This document shows, one piece after another, positions 20,113-32,215 of a stretch of DNA of 64,000 nucleotides. The stretch comes from Myotis daubentonii (lineage: Eukaryota; Chordata; Mammalia; Chiroptera; Vespertilionidae). Made by a program: the position numbers and the translations under genes. The notes under the pieces were generated by a model. That model was not told where the DNA came from. It saw nothing but the letters and a program-made list of their open reading frames with translations, and searched no databases. Position 1 is the first letter of the stretch. Each line of letters starts with the position of its first letter. The stretch lies in NCBI RefSeq assembly GCF_963259705.1, contig NC_081840.1, forward strand, positions 115,309,074 to 115,373,073, read 5' to 3'.

Positions 20113-20761
20113 CTAGGGGCCCGGTGCACGAAATTCGTGCACTAGGTATGTGTGTGTGTGTGTGGCGGGGGAGTGTCCCTCAGCCCAGCCTGCCCCCTCT
20201 CACATACTGGGAGCCCTCAGGCGTTGACCCCTATCACCCTCCAATCGCAGGATCGGCCCCTTGCCCAGGCCTGACGCCTCTGGCTGAGGCGTCTGGCCCG
20301 GGCAGCGGGGACCCGCAGCTGCAGAGGCCCCAGGATCGTGGGCTTCACTTTAGGCCCAGACAAGAGACCCCTAGCTCCCGGGACTTCCAGCTTCGACCAT
20401 GCCCAGCTCCCATCGCTGGCTCCACCCCTACTTCCTGCTATCACTGGCCAGGGCGGAAAAGGCACCTGATTCTCTGATCATGGCTGGGGGGGCAGGGCAA
20501 AGGCGGCCTCAGGGCCGCCTTTGCCCTGCCCCCCAGTTCTTAGCTCCCCCCTGGGTTTCCGATCACTGTCAGTGGCAGGGGGCTTCTTCCTGCTTTCCCT
20601 TTCGCCTCCCTGCATTGTGCCTACATATGCAAATTAACCGCCATCTTGTTGGCAGTTAACTGCCAATCTTAGTTGGCAGTTAATTTGCATATAGCCCTGA
20701 TTAGCCAATGAAAAGGGTAGCTCGTACGCCAATTACCATTTTTCTCTTTTATTAGTGTTGA
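20113..20761 (-). mobile_element. Non-autonomous Helitron, 649 bp (chain member 2)
   Basis: On the plus strand it starts CTAG (20113-20116) with the 3' hairpin gtgcacgaaattcgtgcac at 20124-20142 and ends at GA (20760-20761), the complement of the 5' TC. Inside are a 22-bp-stem hairpin (20486-20534) and an 18-bp palindrome 'ttggcagttaactgccaa' (20649-20666). No coding sequence. Confidence 0.85.
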
Positions 20762-20924
20762 CTAGAGGCCCAATGCACGAAATTCGTGCAAGGGGCTCAG
20801 CCCTCACAGCCTCAGCTGCCTCTCGGCCCGGCCCAATGTTCCAGAAGGTCGTTCCAGAAGGTCATTCCAGAAGGTCGTTCTGCTGTCCAGTCTAATTAGC
20901 ATATTAGCTCTTTATTATATAGGA
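20762..20924 (-). mobile_element. Mini-Helitron, 163 bp (chain member 3)
   Basis: CTAG at 20762, hairpin tgcacgaaattcgtgca at 20774-20790, and 5' end ...attatatagga at 20924 (TCCTATATAAT on the minus strand). It begins at the terminal base of the preceding Helitron. Three 13-bp direct repeats (ttccagaaggtcg-type) fill the middle. Little is present beyond the two ends. Confidence 0.87.
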
Positions 20925-21922
20925 TATATAGACTAGTGGCCCGGTGCACGAATTTGTGCACATTGAAAGGGAATTAATTAGAGGAAATATTTTAATATTG
21001 CTATTTGCCCTTTATAATAGAAGTGACAGAGATGAAAGAAAATTAGTAAAATGTATATGAAAATAATATATAAATTTATTAATAAATAAACAATAACAAT
21101 ATGATATAACAACAACAAAGACATGATAAAAAACAACAAAAACATGATATAAAAACAACAGTGATGCAAACAATGACTGATAAAGTGATTAAACTTATTC
21201 TAATATCTCCCTGTACACCACATTAAGAGTGAAAACACTTTCAGAGTGCTTGACTAATTTCCCTTGTGATAAAGTATTTACAACTTTAATGTCACACGCT
21301 CTTCGAATTTGAGAGAAAGCAACATATAACTGACCATGTGCAAAAACAGGTTCAGGTAGGAATATTCCTATTCTGTCTAGAGTTTGTCCTTGTGATTTAT
21401 TGATAGTCATCACAAATGCTGGCATCACGGGAAACTGTCTTTGAATTAGTTTAAATGGGAGGCCAGTGTCAGACGAGGACAAATCAATTCTTAGAATTAG
21501 AACAACCTCTCCTGCAGATCCTGTTAATACCTCAGCTTTGATAATGTTAGGTTGCAACCTTTTGATAATAAATCTAGTACCATTACAAAGACCCCATTTA
21601 CTATTAAGATTTCTCAGTAGCATGATGATTGCACTCACTTTCAATTTTAATTTATGACACGGCATTCCCGAAGGAGTAATACTATTAAGAAATTTGATGG
21701 GAAAATTTTCCTTTCCAGCATCATCTGTTGAATCAATGGAATCATCACTCAAATAGGTGTGAAAATCTCCATCAAGTATATCCAAAATTTCTTCATTTAA
21801 TTTTTGAATGTGCTCATTTTTAGGACAAAGAATCACACATTTAGATATATTTTTAATATTATCTATAGATATACTATTTCCAAAGGTAGCTTCAATAATA
21901 GATCCATTAAAAATCATTTCAC

Positions 21923-22136
21923 GCCAAAACTGGTTTGGCTCAGTGGATAGAGCGTCAGCCTGCGGACCGAAAGGTCCCGGGTTCGATTCCGGTCAAGGGC
22001 ATGTACCTGGGTTGCGGGCACATCCCCAGTAGGAGATGTGCAGGAGGCAGCTGATCGATGTTTCTCTCTCATCGATGTTTCTAACTATCTATCTCTCTCC
22101 CTTCCTCTCTGTAAAAAATCAATAAAATATATTTAA
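21923..22136 (+). mobile_element. Ves SINE interrupting the helicase
   Basis: The exact 14-bp duplication 'aaaaatcatttcac' (21909-21922, 22137-22150) splits the helicase frame. The A and B boxes are close to consensus and the structure is well preserved, so this is one of the younger SINEs here. Confidence 0.95.
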
Positions 22137-24266
22137 AAAAATCATTTCACAGGGGATTTCAATAATATCCATTCCTAAATGAAAACTGCTATCAAGTTTG
22201 CCATTTCCAAGTTTTACTAACCATCCACTATAAGCAGAATCCTCTGATCTCATATTTGTTTTAGGAGACAACTTTCTGAAACATCCCCAAACATTACAGT
22301 ACTTTAAACTCGTTTGTACTATGGCTGATCGCATAGCATGTGGTACAATACTGATACATTGTTGAAAATCCCCTCTGAGAAAAAGAACTTTTCCACCAAA
22401 TACAACATTCAGACTCATAACTTCTCTTAGTAATCTGTCTATGGCGTTTATAGCATGACTGGATGCCATGGTGCATTCATCAATAATGAGAAGTTGGGGC
22501 TTTTTAATGGTTTTAGCAACTTCACTCTTTATATCGAGTCTAGAAATTGAAGTTTCATTTATGGAATTGGTAATTTATATTGGGAATGAAAGGTTCTTCC
22601 ACCAAGAAGTAAATTTGCAGCAATTCCTGTAGACGCTGTGGGTAAAACAGTACCACCATGACCTCTAATATAATGTATTAAAACTTTATAAAGATATGTT
22701 TTTCCACTACTGCCTGGACCATCCAAGAAAAAGCATTTGAGGTATACAGTTTGTTCTTTGATGGCTGAAGTTATAGTCTGAAAAGCTGCCAACTGTTCAT
22801 CATTCAGAGAATTTATCAAAACCTCTGCCTGTTGTCACTCGTATGATTGGTCACATGTATTTGAATTTGTTAATAAAGGATAGTCTGGAAGTTTAAAATG
22901 TGTACATTTCATTCCATGCAATTTGAATACCTCCTGAATTTCATTAAGGGCACGCATTTCACAGTTCACCCAGGCACCTTCTCTTTGGTGTAATTTCCAA
23001 CAAAATTCTTCAATAAAATGAGATTTATTCTCATCCCATAATTTGTCTGCATCAGAAGGACATCCAAACACACATATATATGCAAAAAGTTGCCGTAGTT
23101 TTTTGGGCATGTTAAGGATGATCACATCGTCAATCATTATCTTTCCAGATAGTGTCATTGATTAATAATCTTCGGTGTTTAGCAGCTTCATGAAATGTAT
23201 CATAAGTTACACCCCTTACAGTTCACAGATCATCAAAACTTACTGCACCTTTTACATGAAGAAGCAAGTCTAAGGTAATATTGTTCTGGTTCTCTAAAGC
23301 TCACAGTGAACAGTATACCTAATACTTCCCACCCTTTCGGCGTTTTGTTCACAAAGAATTATTAAATACATAATGCTGTGGAATCTCCCAACAATAATAA
23401 TTATGTGCGTCAGAATCTTCTCTATTCAATAAGAACCAAACCATCAAAGTTGAGTTATGCCTTTTAGCCCTAACTATAACTTCAGCAAAATCATCAGTAT
23501 GAAAATACAAATTCTGATCATTTGGCAAATGAATAGCTAATCTTGTGATTGCATAAGATTGGTCATGCATTCACATTGCAATACGTCTCTAAACAGCCTC
23601 AGGAGCACTCACATACCTGGAGTCAATGAAGTCCTGTACTTCATCATGATTGATATTTTTTTTTCAGAAATTTGAATATTTCACAATCGTGCCCTTTATA
23701 GATGTATTTAAATAAATATTTGACACTTTTAATCGATGCACAAACTTCAACGTTTATATGACAGTTATATTTAAGGAACAAATGCGGGTTATAAGGGACA
23801 ATCCAAGTGTTATTGACAACTTCATTTCCAATAGACATGGTGCTACCAGATCTTCGTTTGTATTTGGGATATCCATCAATATTTCCAATAGTCACATTTT
23901 GAAATTCTTTTGGATATCCCTTTGAACGTTTCCCATACATGGACTATTTGGATTTTGCATTCCACATGGTCCATGTACCATATTTGATTTTACAACTTGA
24001 AAAAGTCAAGGACACTTGTTCTCATCTGAAATTTCTGCCTTAACTATACAGTCAATATCATCTTCTGTTCGTAATTTGGATTCACTATCTAATATCTAAT
24101 ATCAATAATATGTGAGCATGAGGCAGTCCACGTTTCTGAAATTCAGTGACATGAATTTTAGCTATTTCTTTGCCAAATAAATGGAATTTACAGATATCAT
24201 TTAAAAGAGCATTCAGCTTAATATTAAAAACTCTGACTACCAAGTCAGGTCTGTTTTCAACTTTTT

Positions 24267-24712
<446 letters not shown>

Positions 24713-26529
24713 TCAACTTTTTGCCAGTGTTGTAAATTGTTTGTAATATCTGCCTATTTGGGGTTGCATGTCATGGTTATGAATAAATCGGGCTTGCCAT
24801 ACCTCGTTACAATTGCCATAGCATCCTGATATCGCTGCTGCATATTTCTGGGACTACCCTCAAAAGATGATGGAAGTATTATCATTTTATCAATCGGCAC
24901 ATTGTCATTTTCAGATTTAGATGTGAGATAATCTATCAAACCACTATATTTTTTAACTCTCAACTTAGATTGGTTTGCTTTAATGAAATTTATCTGATTG
25001 GCTTCCATTTTTGAATATGAATTGACAATATATTGTTGAGTTAATTTTCCTGCATTTAAAATAGGATTGAACGTGTCCTGGACAGAGAGATGAAATCCAT
25101 AATATTGTATTTGTGTGACTCGTGTCTTTACATTTTGTCTAGTATCATTGTCAATTACATTGTCGTCTCTGAGTCTTAATGCAATATCTGTTCCCCAGCA
25201 TTTCTCACCATGTGGAAAAAGAATAGGATATGTCACTGCATCTAATGTAGGAAACAGGATACTGATTTGTTTCATTTTAGTGGCACTTGGATTATTGGGA
25301 TCTGGTTTACAATGAATGAGCAGTCCCTTTCAAAAGGAGGTTCTCCATCTTCGTTTCTTAATATGACAGCAACTTTGGTTACACGGGGAGAATTATAACT
25401 ACCCGGATCATTATTACGATCATATTTAATTACCATTGTTACTTCTGTGGGAGCAATACCTTTCGCTGCTGCTTCAGATTGGGCTTCCTTTTCTACCTCA
25501 TGTAGCATCTTGTAAATTTTGTTAATTCATTTATTTCATGCATGAAGTTGTTGATGTTGATCATGAGTCTTTCTGAGCAATCTTAATTTTCTGGCATTGC
25601 TAATCTTTTACTCGTCACTTTGGCCATATCTAAAATACAGAGTTGAGCAAACTTCTGAGAAACTTTACATCTGAAGGATGTAAAGTTCCAGTATGGTGAT
25701 AAACCTGTCCCTGTATTCTAAAACAGTATGGCCCATATCCTGATGGTGATGCAATATTTGCACCCATTGAAGCAAAAGCAAAATAACTATTTATTGAATG
25801 AATATTTTCCATGAAATTTTTACTGTCAGAATCTTCATTTATCAATTAATTTTTAAAAATATGCTGAGTATTCTGGAAAATGTATATCATTTGGACAAAC
25901 TTTACCTTTACTACAACATTGAGTAAATTTTCCATCAGATGGTTTTTCATTGGAGAAATTTAGTGATAGGCAAAATTGACATGAACAGTCATTCCACCAC
26001 AACTATGTTCGGTAATCTCACCCTCATTTACTTCATTTTCACTGTGAAGGCAGTTCCTACCAGGATTGGTAGTACTTGTCAATGGCTGTTCTTCAGACAT
26101 ATTCTGTCTACGACGCTGGCTTCTTTCAGCTTCGGAGGTACATTGTGCCAATAGCTGGTCTTCAGACATATTCTGTCCTGGATACAGTCTCAGGGAGGGA
26201 CGGGCGGAATCGGGCTCTCTCCTCCCTCCTGTCAGGTTCAGGAGTGGGGGGCGGGCAATTGAGGGTGGGGCTGGCGGGGGAAGGGGCCTATCGGGGCTTT
26301 TCTTCCCCTGGCTGTCAGCAGCTGGCCCCAACCCAGAGGCTGCCACTGCTTGCCATCTGTGTGGTGCTGCCCCCACTCTGCCACTGGTCACCTCCCTCTG
26401 CTGGCGAAAGGTGTGGGGTGCCATCACTTGGCCGGCCTGGGCCTCCCGCTGTGGGGAGATAGCTGGCTGGCCTCACCCACCCGCCACAGTGTCACTGGCC
26501 GGTGACCTGGGCCTCCCTCTGTGGGGCAA

Positions 26530-27040
26530 TGGATCACGGGGCCCCCAGATCGATGCCCCGCAAAGGGAGGTGCTGCCCACCCTGCTGGGGCTCTGTGATC
26601 AATTGCAGAGCAGAGGGAGGACCTTCCCACCCGGCCTGGGCTCTGCCGTTCATCGCTGCCCACAGGGAGGCCCTGCCCACCCGGCTTGGGCTCCACCACT
26701 AATCACCACCCACAGGGAGGCCCTGCGCACCCTGCTGAGGCTCTGTGACGGAGGACCTGCCCACTTGACCTGGGCTCCGCCATTGATCACTGCCCACAGG
26801 GTGGCCCTGTCCACTCGACCTGGGCTCCGCTATTGATCGCTGCCCACAGGGAGGCCCTGCCCACCTGGCCTCGGCTCCGCCATTGATCGCTGCCCACAGG
26901 GAGGCCCTGCCCACTCGACCTGGGCTCCGCCATTGATCGCTGCCCACAGGGAGGCCCTGCTCTCCCTGCCCACCCTGCCAGGGCTCTGAGATCAATGCTG
27001 TGCAGAGGGAGGCCCTGCCCACCCAGCCGAGGCTCCGTGA
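26530..27040. repeat. Minisatellite in the Helitron 5' region, 50-bp unit
   Basis: The word 'cgccattgatcgctgcccac' recurs every 50 bases near 26778, 26828, 26878 and 26928. Less regular, more diverged units occupy 26530-26770. It lies between the RepHel start and the 5' terminus. Confidence 0.8.
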
Positions 27041-27187
27041 TGGGCCCTCGCAGCTGTGGTGGCTTGCCTCAGCCCTCGCAGCCCTGGCTTCATCCTGAAG
27101 GTTGTCCAGAAGGATGTCCGGAATGACATCCAGAAGGTTGTTTGGCTCTCTGGTCTAATTCGCATGTTACACTTTTATTATTATAGA

Positions 27188-27304
27188 TGCCTAGGTTTCT
27201 CTCTCTGTTTCTTCTTCTTTACAGCAATCCCTTTAGCATTTCTTGTAATGCTGGCTTGGGTGGTGATGAACTCCTTTAGCTTTTTTTATGTGAGAAGCTC
27301 TTTT
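27188..27304 (-). mobile_element. Old L1 ORF1 fragment, left piece
   Basis: Matches the C-terminal coding end of L1 ORF1 ('tttcttgtaatgctggcttg', compare 4545-4570). It continues at 29244 after the half-L1 insertion and is cut on the left by the Helitron 5' end. Confidence 0.75.
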
Positions 27305-29243
27305 TTTTTTTAATTAAATCTTTATTGTTCAGATTATTACATTTGTTCCTCTTTTTTTCCCCCCCATAACTCCCCTCCTCCCAGCTCCCACCCCACCCTC
27401 TGCCCTCACTCCCCACCCACTGTCCTCATCCATAGGTGCACGATTTTTGTCCAGTCTCTTTTCGCATCTCCCACACCCCTTTCCCCCCCAAGAATAGTCA
27501 GTCCATTCCCTTTCTATGTCCCTGATTCTATTATGATCACCAGATTATTTATTCACTTGATTCTTAGATTCACTTGTTGATAGATGCATATTTGTTGTTC
27601 ATAATTTTTATCTTTACCTTTTTCTTCTTCCTCTTCTTAAAGGATACCTTTCAGCATTTCATATAATGCTGGTTTGGTGGTGATGAACTCCTTTAGCTTT
27701 TCCTTATCTGTGAAGCTCTTTATCTGACCTTCCGTTCTGAATGATAGCTTTGCTGGATAAAGTAATCTTGGTTGTAGGTTCTTGGTATTCATCACTTTGA
27801 ATATTTCTTGCCATTCCCTTCTGGCCTGCAAAGTTTCTGTTGAGAAATCAGCTGACAGTCGTATGGGTATTCCCTTGTAGGTAACTGGGTTTCTTTCTCT
27901 TGCTGCTTTTAAGATTTTCTCTTTGTCTTTTGCTCTTGGCATTTTAATTATGATGTGTCTTGGTGTGGTCCTCTTTGGATTCCTTTTGTTTGGGGTTCTC
28001 TGCGCTTCCTGGACCTGTAGGTCTATTTCTTTCACCAGGTGGGGGAAGTTTTCTGTCATTATTTCTTCAAATAGGTTTTCAATATCTTGCTCTCTCTCTT
28101 CTTCTGGCACCCCTATAATTCTGATGTTGGTGCGCTTGAAGCTGTCCCAGAGGCTCCTTACACTATCTTCGTATTTTCGGATTCTTTTTTCATTTTGCTT
28201 TTCTGGTTGGGTGTTTTTTGCTTCTTCGCATTTCGAATCTTTGACTTGATTCTTGCACTCCTCTGGTCTGCTGTTGGGTGTCTGTATAATATTCTTTATT
28301 TCAGTCAGTGTATGCTTAATTTCTAGTTGGTTCTTTATCACAACATCGAGGGTCTCATTAGATTTCTTGAGGATCTCACTACATTTATCGGCGGTCTCAC
28401 CAGTCTTTTCGAGGGCCTTACTAAGTTTATCGGCAGCTTCTAGACAGTTCTTAAGAGACCTTAAAAGTATGGATCTGAACTCAATATCCTCCATTGACAG
28501 TTTTGTCCTGTTTCTTTGTCTCCGCATTTTTTATGCTTTCTTGGTACACCTCCTAGTGGTCTTTGTGCGCAGTCTTGTTGCCTTTAAGCCTTGATTGATG
28601 TCGGCAATACCGGGGGTGATTTGACCTCCAGGCTAACTGGCTATGAAAGTCTGCTGTGTCTGCAGTGGGAGGGCTTCTGTGCTGGATCTCTAGGGCGGTG
28701 CTAATCTAGCGTTTGCCCGAGGCAATCCGGCAAATGGTTCTGTGCAGGGCTTGGGCGGGGCGGGTCCCCAGGGATCTACAGGGAGGGCTGAGTGAGCAGT
28801 TATGGTTGTTCTCAGTTCCTTCCCCAGGGGCTCTGCCTCTCAGAGTCCCAGCAATGGCTGCAAACCTCGGAGAGAAAGCTGCCCTCAAGTTCCGACCGAA
28901 GCCAGACAGTCCCGCTTCTCCCGTTTGAGTCTTGGTCCCCAGAGACTCGCCCGGATCTGGAGCTCAGAGTCTGAAACTCCCTCCCGATTGAAAACAACAA
29001 CCGTGCCCTCCGCCGCCAGCCCGCTCCGTGCGCGCACTCCGCACCTGAGTATTTCACTTCAGCACTGCGCCTCCTCTGAGTCTGGGTATGATATTCTCTT
29101 TCCTCCTAGTTGTAGAATTTCCACTCAGCCAGCCTTCCTGTGGTTCTGGATGCTGTCTGTTCTGTCCTTTAGTTATATCTCTGAAGTGGTTGTTCGAGGG
29201 CAGCAATCTCCGGCGTTAACCTATGCCGCCATCTTGGTTTCTC
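27305..29243 (-). mobile_element. Half-L1 (HAL1): ORF1-only L1 retrotransposon
   Basis: Order on the minus strand: ~715-bp GC-rich 5' UTR (28528-29243), ORF1 (28527-27637), ~330-bp 3' UTR, poly-A (T-run at 27301-27312). No ORF2 sequence is present between ORF1 and the poly-A. The near duplication 'gagaagctcttt'/'gggaagctcttt' (27292-27304, 29244-29255) brackets it, so the unit inserted as a whole and was not made by a local deletion. This is the known HAL1 architecture. Confidence 0.85.
27637..28527 (-). CDS. HAL1 ORF1 protein, intact
   Basis: A 296-residue L1-type RNA-binding protein. A helical N-terminus with heptad-like spacing (about 15-85), a Lys/Glu-rich linker (85-120), the RRM (about 133-225, TNIRIIGVPEEE) and the C-terminal domain with TPRHIIIKMP, NPVTYKGIPIRLS and DFSTETLQARR. 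The start at 28527 (MRRQRNRTKL) lies at the 5' UTR boundary. It is clearly diverged from the ORF1 at 4527-5519 and has a shorter coiled coil. No stops or frameshifts are seen. HAL1 elements depend on ORF2 protein supplied by full-length L1s. ORF1 probably acts in cis on its own RNA (family knowledge). Confidence 0.88.
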   Translation of the reverse strand: MRRQRNRTKLSMEDIEFRSILLRSLKNCLEAADKLSKALEKTGETADKCSEILKKSNETLDVVIKNQLEIKHTLTEIKNIIQTPNSRPEECKNQVKDSKCEEAKNTQPEKQNEKRIRKYEDSVRSLWDSFKRTNIRIIGVPEEEREQDIENLFEEIMTENFPHLVKEIDLQVQEAQRTPNKRNPKRTTPRHIIIKMPRAKDKEKILKAARERNPVTYKGIPIRLSADFSTETLQARREWQEIFKVMNTKNLQPRLLYPAKLSFRTEGQIKSFTDKEKLKEFITTKPALYEMLKGIL

Positions 29244-29856
29244 GGGAAGCTCTTTATTTGACTGTCTATTTTGAATGATAGCCTTGCTGGATATAGTCAT
29301 CTTGGACTCAGATCCTTGCTTTCCATTACCTTGAGTACTTCTTGCCATTCCCTTCTGACCTGTAGTTTCTGATGAGAAATCAGGTGTCAGCCTTATGGGA
29401 GCTCCTTTGTAGGTAACAGATTTCTTTTCTCTTGCTGCCTTTAAGATTCTCTCTGTCTTTAATTTTTGGCATTTTAATTATGATGTGTCTGGGTGTGGGT
29501 CTGTTTGGGTTCTTCTTGTTTGAGGTTCTCTGTGACTCCTGAACTTGTGTGACTTTTTCCTTTATCAGCTTAGGGAAGTTTTCTGCCATTATTTCTTCAA
29601 ATACCTTCTCCATGCCTTTGTCCCTTTCTGCCTCTTCTGGCACACCTGCTATTTTAATATTGTTATGTTTCATGTTGTCCCACAGCTCCCTTAAGCTATT
29701 CTCCTGTTTTTTTAAATTGTTTTTTTTGTTTTTCTTTTTGGTTCTCTAATAGAGTGATTTTTTTCAACCCTGTCTTCTAATTCACTGATTTGATCCTGAA
29801 TGGTAGTTTTTTCCTCATGGTGGCATGATGTTCATGGCCCTTGCTTTATTTTCCCA
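29244..29856 (-). pseudogene. Old L1 ORF1 fragment, right piece
   Basis: Continues 27188-27304. The frame at 29380-29673 shows 'NNIKIAGVPEE' (RRM) and TPRHIIIKMPKIKD, with frame breaks on both sides. Coiled-coil coding sequence extends to about 29815. The Helitron 5' end at 29857 cuts it. This is an older ORF1 lineage than the other two in the window. Confidence 0.82.
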
Positions 29857-30822
29857 TCCTATATAATAAAGAGGGAATATGCAAATTGACCATAACTCCA
29901 CCACAAAGATGGCTGCCCCCACAGCTGAGGCCAAGTTCCCATAACGAGCCTTAAGGAGCAATCAGCAGGGACCTGAGGCTGCGCACCCCCCTTGCCCCAT
30001 GGCGCTTGACAGGGGACCTCAGGCCGCGTCCCCACCCTGGCGCCAAGCTGGGGGACCTCAGGCCATGCTCCCCGCCCTAGTGCCAGGCTGGGAGACCTCA
30101 GGCTGTGCCCCCCACCTGGCAGGGCTTGATGGGGGACCTCAGGCCATGCCCCCAGCCCAGGAGGGATTGATGGGGGACCTCAGGCCGCACACCCCTGCTC
30201 AGCGGGGCTTGACGGGGGACCTCAGGCCATGCCCCCTGCCCCGGCACCGGGCCAGAGGACCTGAGGCCATGCCCCTCACCCTGGCGGGGCTTAACAGGGG
30301 ACCTCAAGGTGTGCTCCCTGCCCCAGTGCTGGGCCAGGGGACCTCAGGCCACGTCCCCCACCCTGGCACCAGGCCAGGGGAACTGAGGCTGCACCCCACA
30401 CCCACCCGGCAGGGCTTGACAGGGGACCTCAAGGTGTGCCCCCCACCCTGGTGCCAGGCTGGGGGACTTCAGGCTGAGCCCCTCACCCTGGTGCCAGACC
30501 AGGGGACCTGAGGCTGTGCCCCCCAACCTGGGGGCTTGACAAGGGTGGGACCGGCCAGGTCTGGATCTAGCCCAATGAGGGGGGGCCAGCCGGGTCTGTG
30601 TCTTGTGTGATTTTGAGGGAAACGTGGGTCAGTGGGGACTTGACTCTGGGTCCCGTGGTGCACCCCAGACTCTGACAGGAGGAAGATTTTCATATACATT
30701 TTACTAATTTTCTTTCATCTCTGACACTTCTATTATAGAGAAAGGGCAAATAGCAACATTAAAATATTTCCTCTAATTAATCCCCTTTTAATGTGCATGA
30801 ATTTCGTGCACTGGGCCACAAG
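29857..30822 (+). mobile_element. Non-autonomous Helitron, 966 bp, with minisatellite
   Basis: 5' end TCCTATATAATAAAG after an A (29856), 3' hairpin tgcatgaatttcgtgca, and CAAG (for CTAG) at 30819-30822 followed by T. The 3' 160 bp match the autonomous HeliBat end at 20937-21060. The interior is an array of ~40-bp units containing 'gggggacctcaggcc' (29960-30540). There is no coding sequence despite a long plus-strand ORF through the array. Confidence 0.88.
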
Positions 30823-31699
30823 TGTTAAATAAAAACTCATAGTACTCTATAAACTATCTCACAGTCTATGGAGTTATTTCCATGTAGTTCTGACAATTCT
30901 ATTATAGGTCTTACAGTTCCAAAAGTTTTGCCCTCTTCTGGGCTCACAGATTGTTAATTTGTAGGCAGGCTGGGGAGCAAGTTGGGAGCCCCAGTCTGTC
31001 ATGTCCTTTACCTGTGATGTTGTGCATTCACTAGAAATTGTGGATCCAAGCAATTGTCTTCTTAAGAGATCCCAATGGGATTGATGGTGCACATTTATAT
31101 ATTGTTGGTGTCACTTAAAACCTAATAGAAATTCTTACTCTGCCTTCAGAACCAGTAGTATGAGCCACACACACTTAAAAATTCATCCTCAATGCTTTAT
31201 GGTCATTTGGGGTGAAAATGTGGTTGTAACAAGCCCATTCTCCATACTATTCAGCAACTTTAGCTGCAAATTTTATTTAGCTGTTATCAGTTATCAAACT
31301 ACTAAAAAATTTTCCATTAGTTAGGATAGAAGAATATATGCTACAAGCCTTGTCAGTCACTGTAACAAAGAATTTCCAAAATGTTTTGTGGATCAACATA
31401 TGTGATTGTTGGAAGTAGCATATAGCCACATAAATAGGCTACTTTGAAGATTACGTGTTTGTTAAAAAAAGCACAACTCTATATTGTGAATGAGGAGGCA
31501 TGAGTGCACAGCAGATTAACGTGTTTGGGCCAGGAAGTGTCAGGACCAGGAAGCAAGTACAATGGGTGGAATGACTGTCTTTGGTTATTAGTAAACGATG
31601 GCTTTGGGGGAGCAGGACATGGAGAAAGAAGATGGGGCAGAACACCAGTTACCTCTCAGGATGAAGAATATCTCGGTATAGTTCTGGTGGTTTGCCAGC
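30823..31699. other. No gene recognised
   Basis: AT-rich sequence with short ORFs only. Confidence 0.45.
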
Positions 31700-31845
31700 A
31701 TAATCTGCACATTTGCAGAAGAAGCCAATCCTGCCAACACTTGGACCTGAGACCTCTGGCCTCCAGAATTGTGAGAAAATAAATTTCTCTTGGCTAATCC
31801 GCTCAGCCTGCCACTTTGTTGCAGCAGCCTTAAAAGCCTACTGCA
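31700..31845 (+). mobile_element. MLT1-like LTR fragment
   Basis: 'ctggcctccagaattgtgag' followed by 'aaaataaatttctcttggct' and 'ttgttgcagcagcc' is the 3' part of an MLT1 LTR in forward orientation, with its AATAAA. Confidence 0.7.
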
Positions 31846-31939
31846 GGGACCATACTGCCTATAGAGAAGCGGACAGGGGAGGCACTCAGCATGGTGCCCA
31901 GCCTCTGGAGTCTGCTATACCTGGGCTGGGTCCCAGATA

Positions 31940-32215
31940 CTCCACCCACAGTGTGTAGCCCTGAGCGAGGTACTTAACTTCTCTAACTTGGGTTTCTTAT
32001 ATGTAAACAGGGATAATAACACCTACTCTCTAAGACAATTTGTGTTATTTAACATCACTTATCATTTACTATGTGCCAGGTGCTACTCTAAGCACTTTGA
32101 AAATATTAAGTGTGAATTAAATGAGAATACTGTAGGTAATGTGTTTAATACAATGTCAAGCATGGAGTTAGAGTGTAACAAACATATTATCATTGTTATT
32201 ATTATTATTAATATG
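31940..32215 (+). mobile_element. MIR-type SINE, diverged
   Basis: 'acttctctaacttgggtttc', 'aaacagggataataacacct' and 'gtgaattaaatgagaat' follow the MIR consensus order, interrupted by 'ctatgtgccaggtgctactc', another old mammalian repeat motif. Both are ancient. Confidence 0.55.

Noticed and set aside
26066..26836. A 256-codon plus-strand ORF through the HeliBat 5' region
   Set aside because: It runs antisense to RepHel and through the GC-rich region and minisatellite. Composition alone keeps it open, and it has no recognisable domain.
29999..30511. A 170-codon ORF in the Helitron minisatellite
   Set aside because: It is the translation of ~40-bp repeats. Other frames are open too, and no domain is seen.
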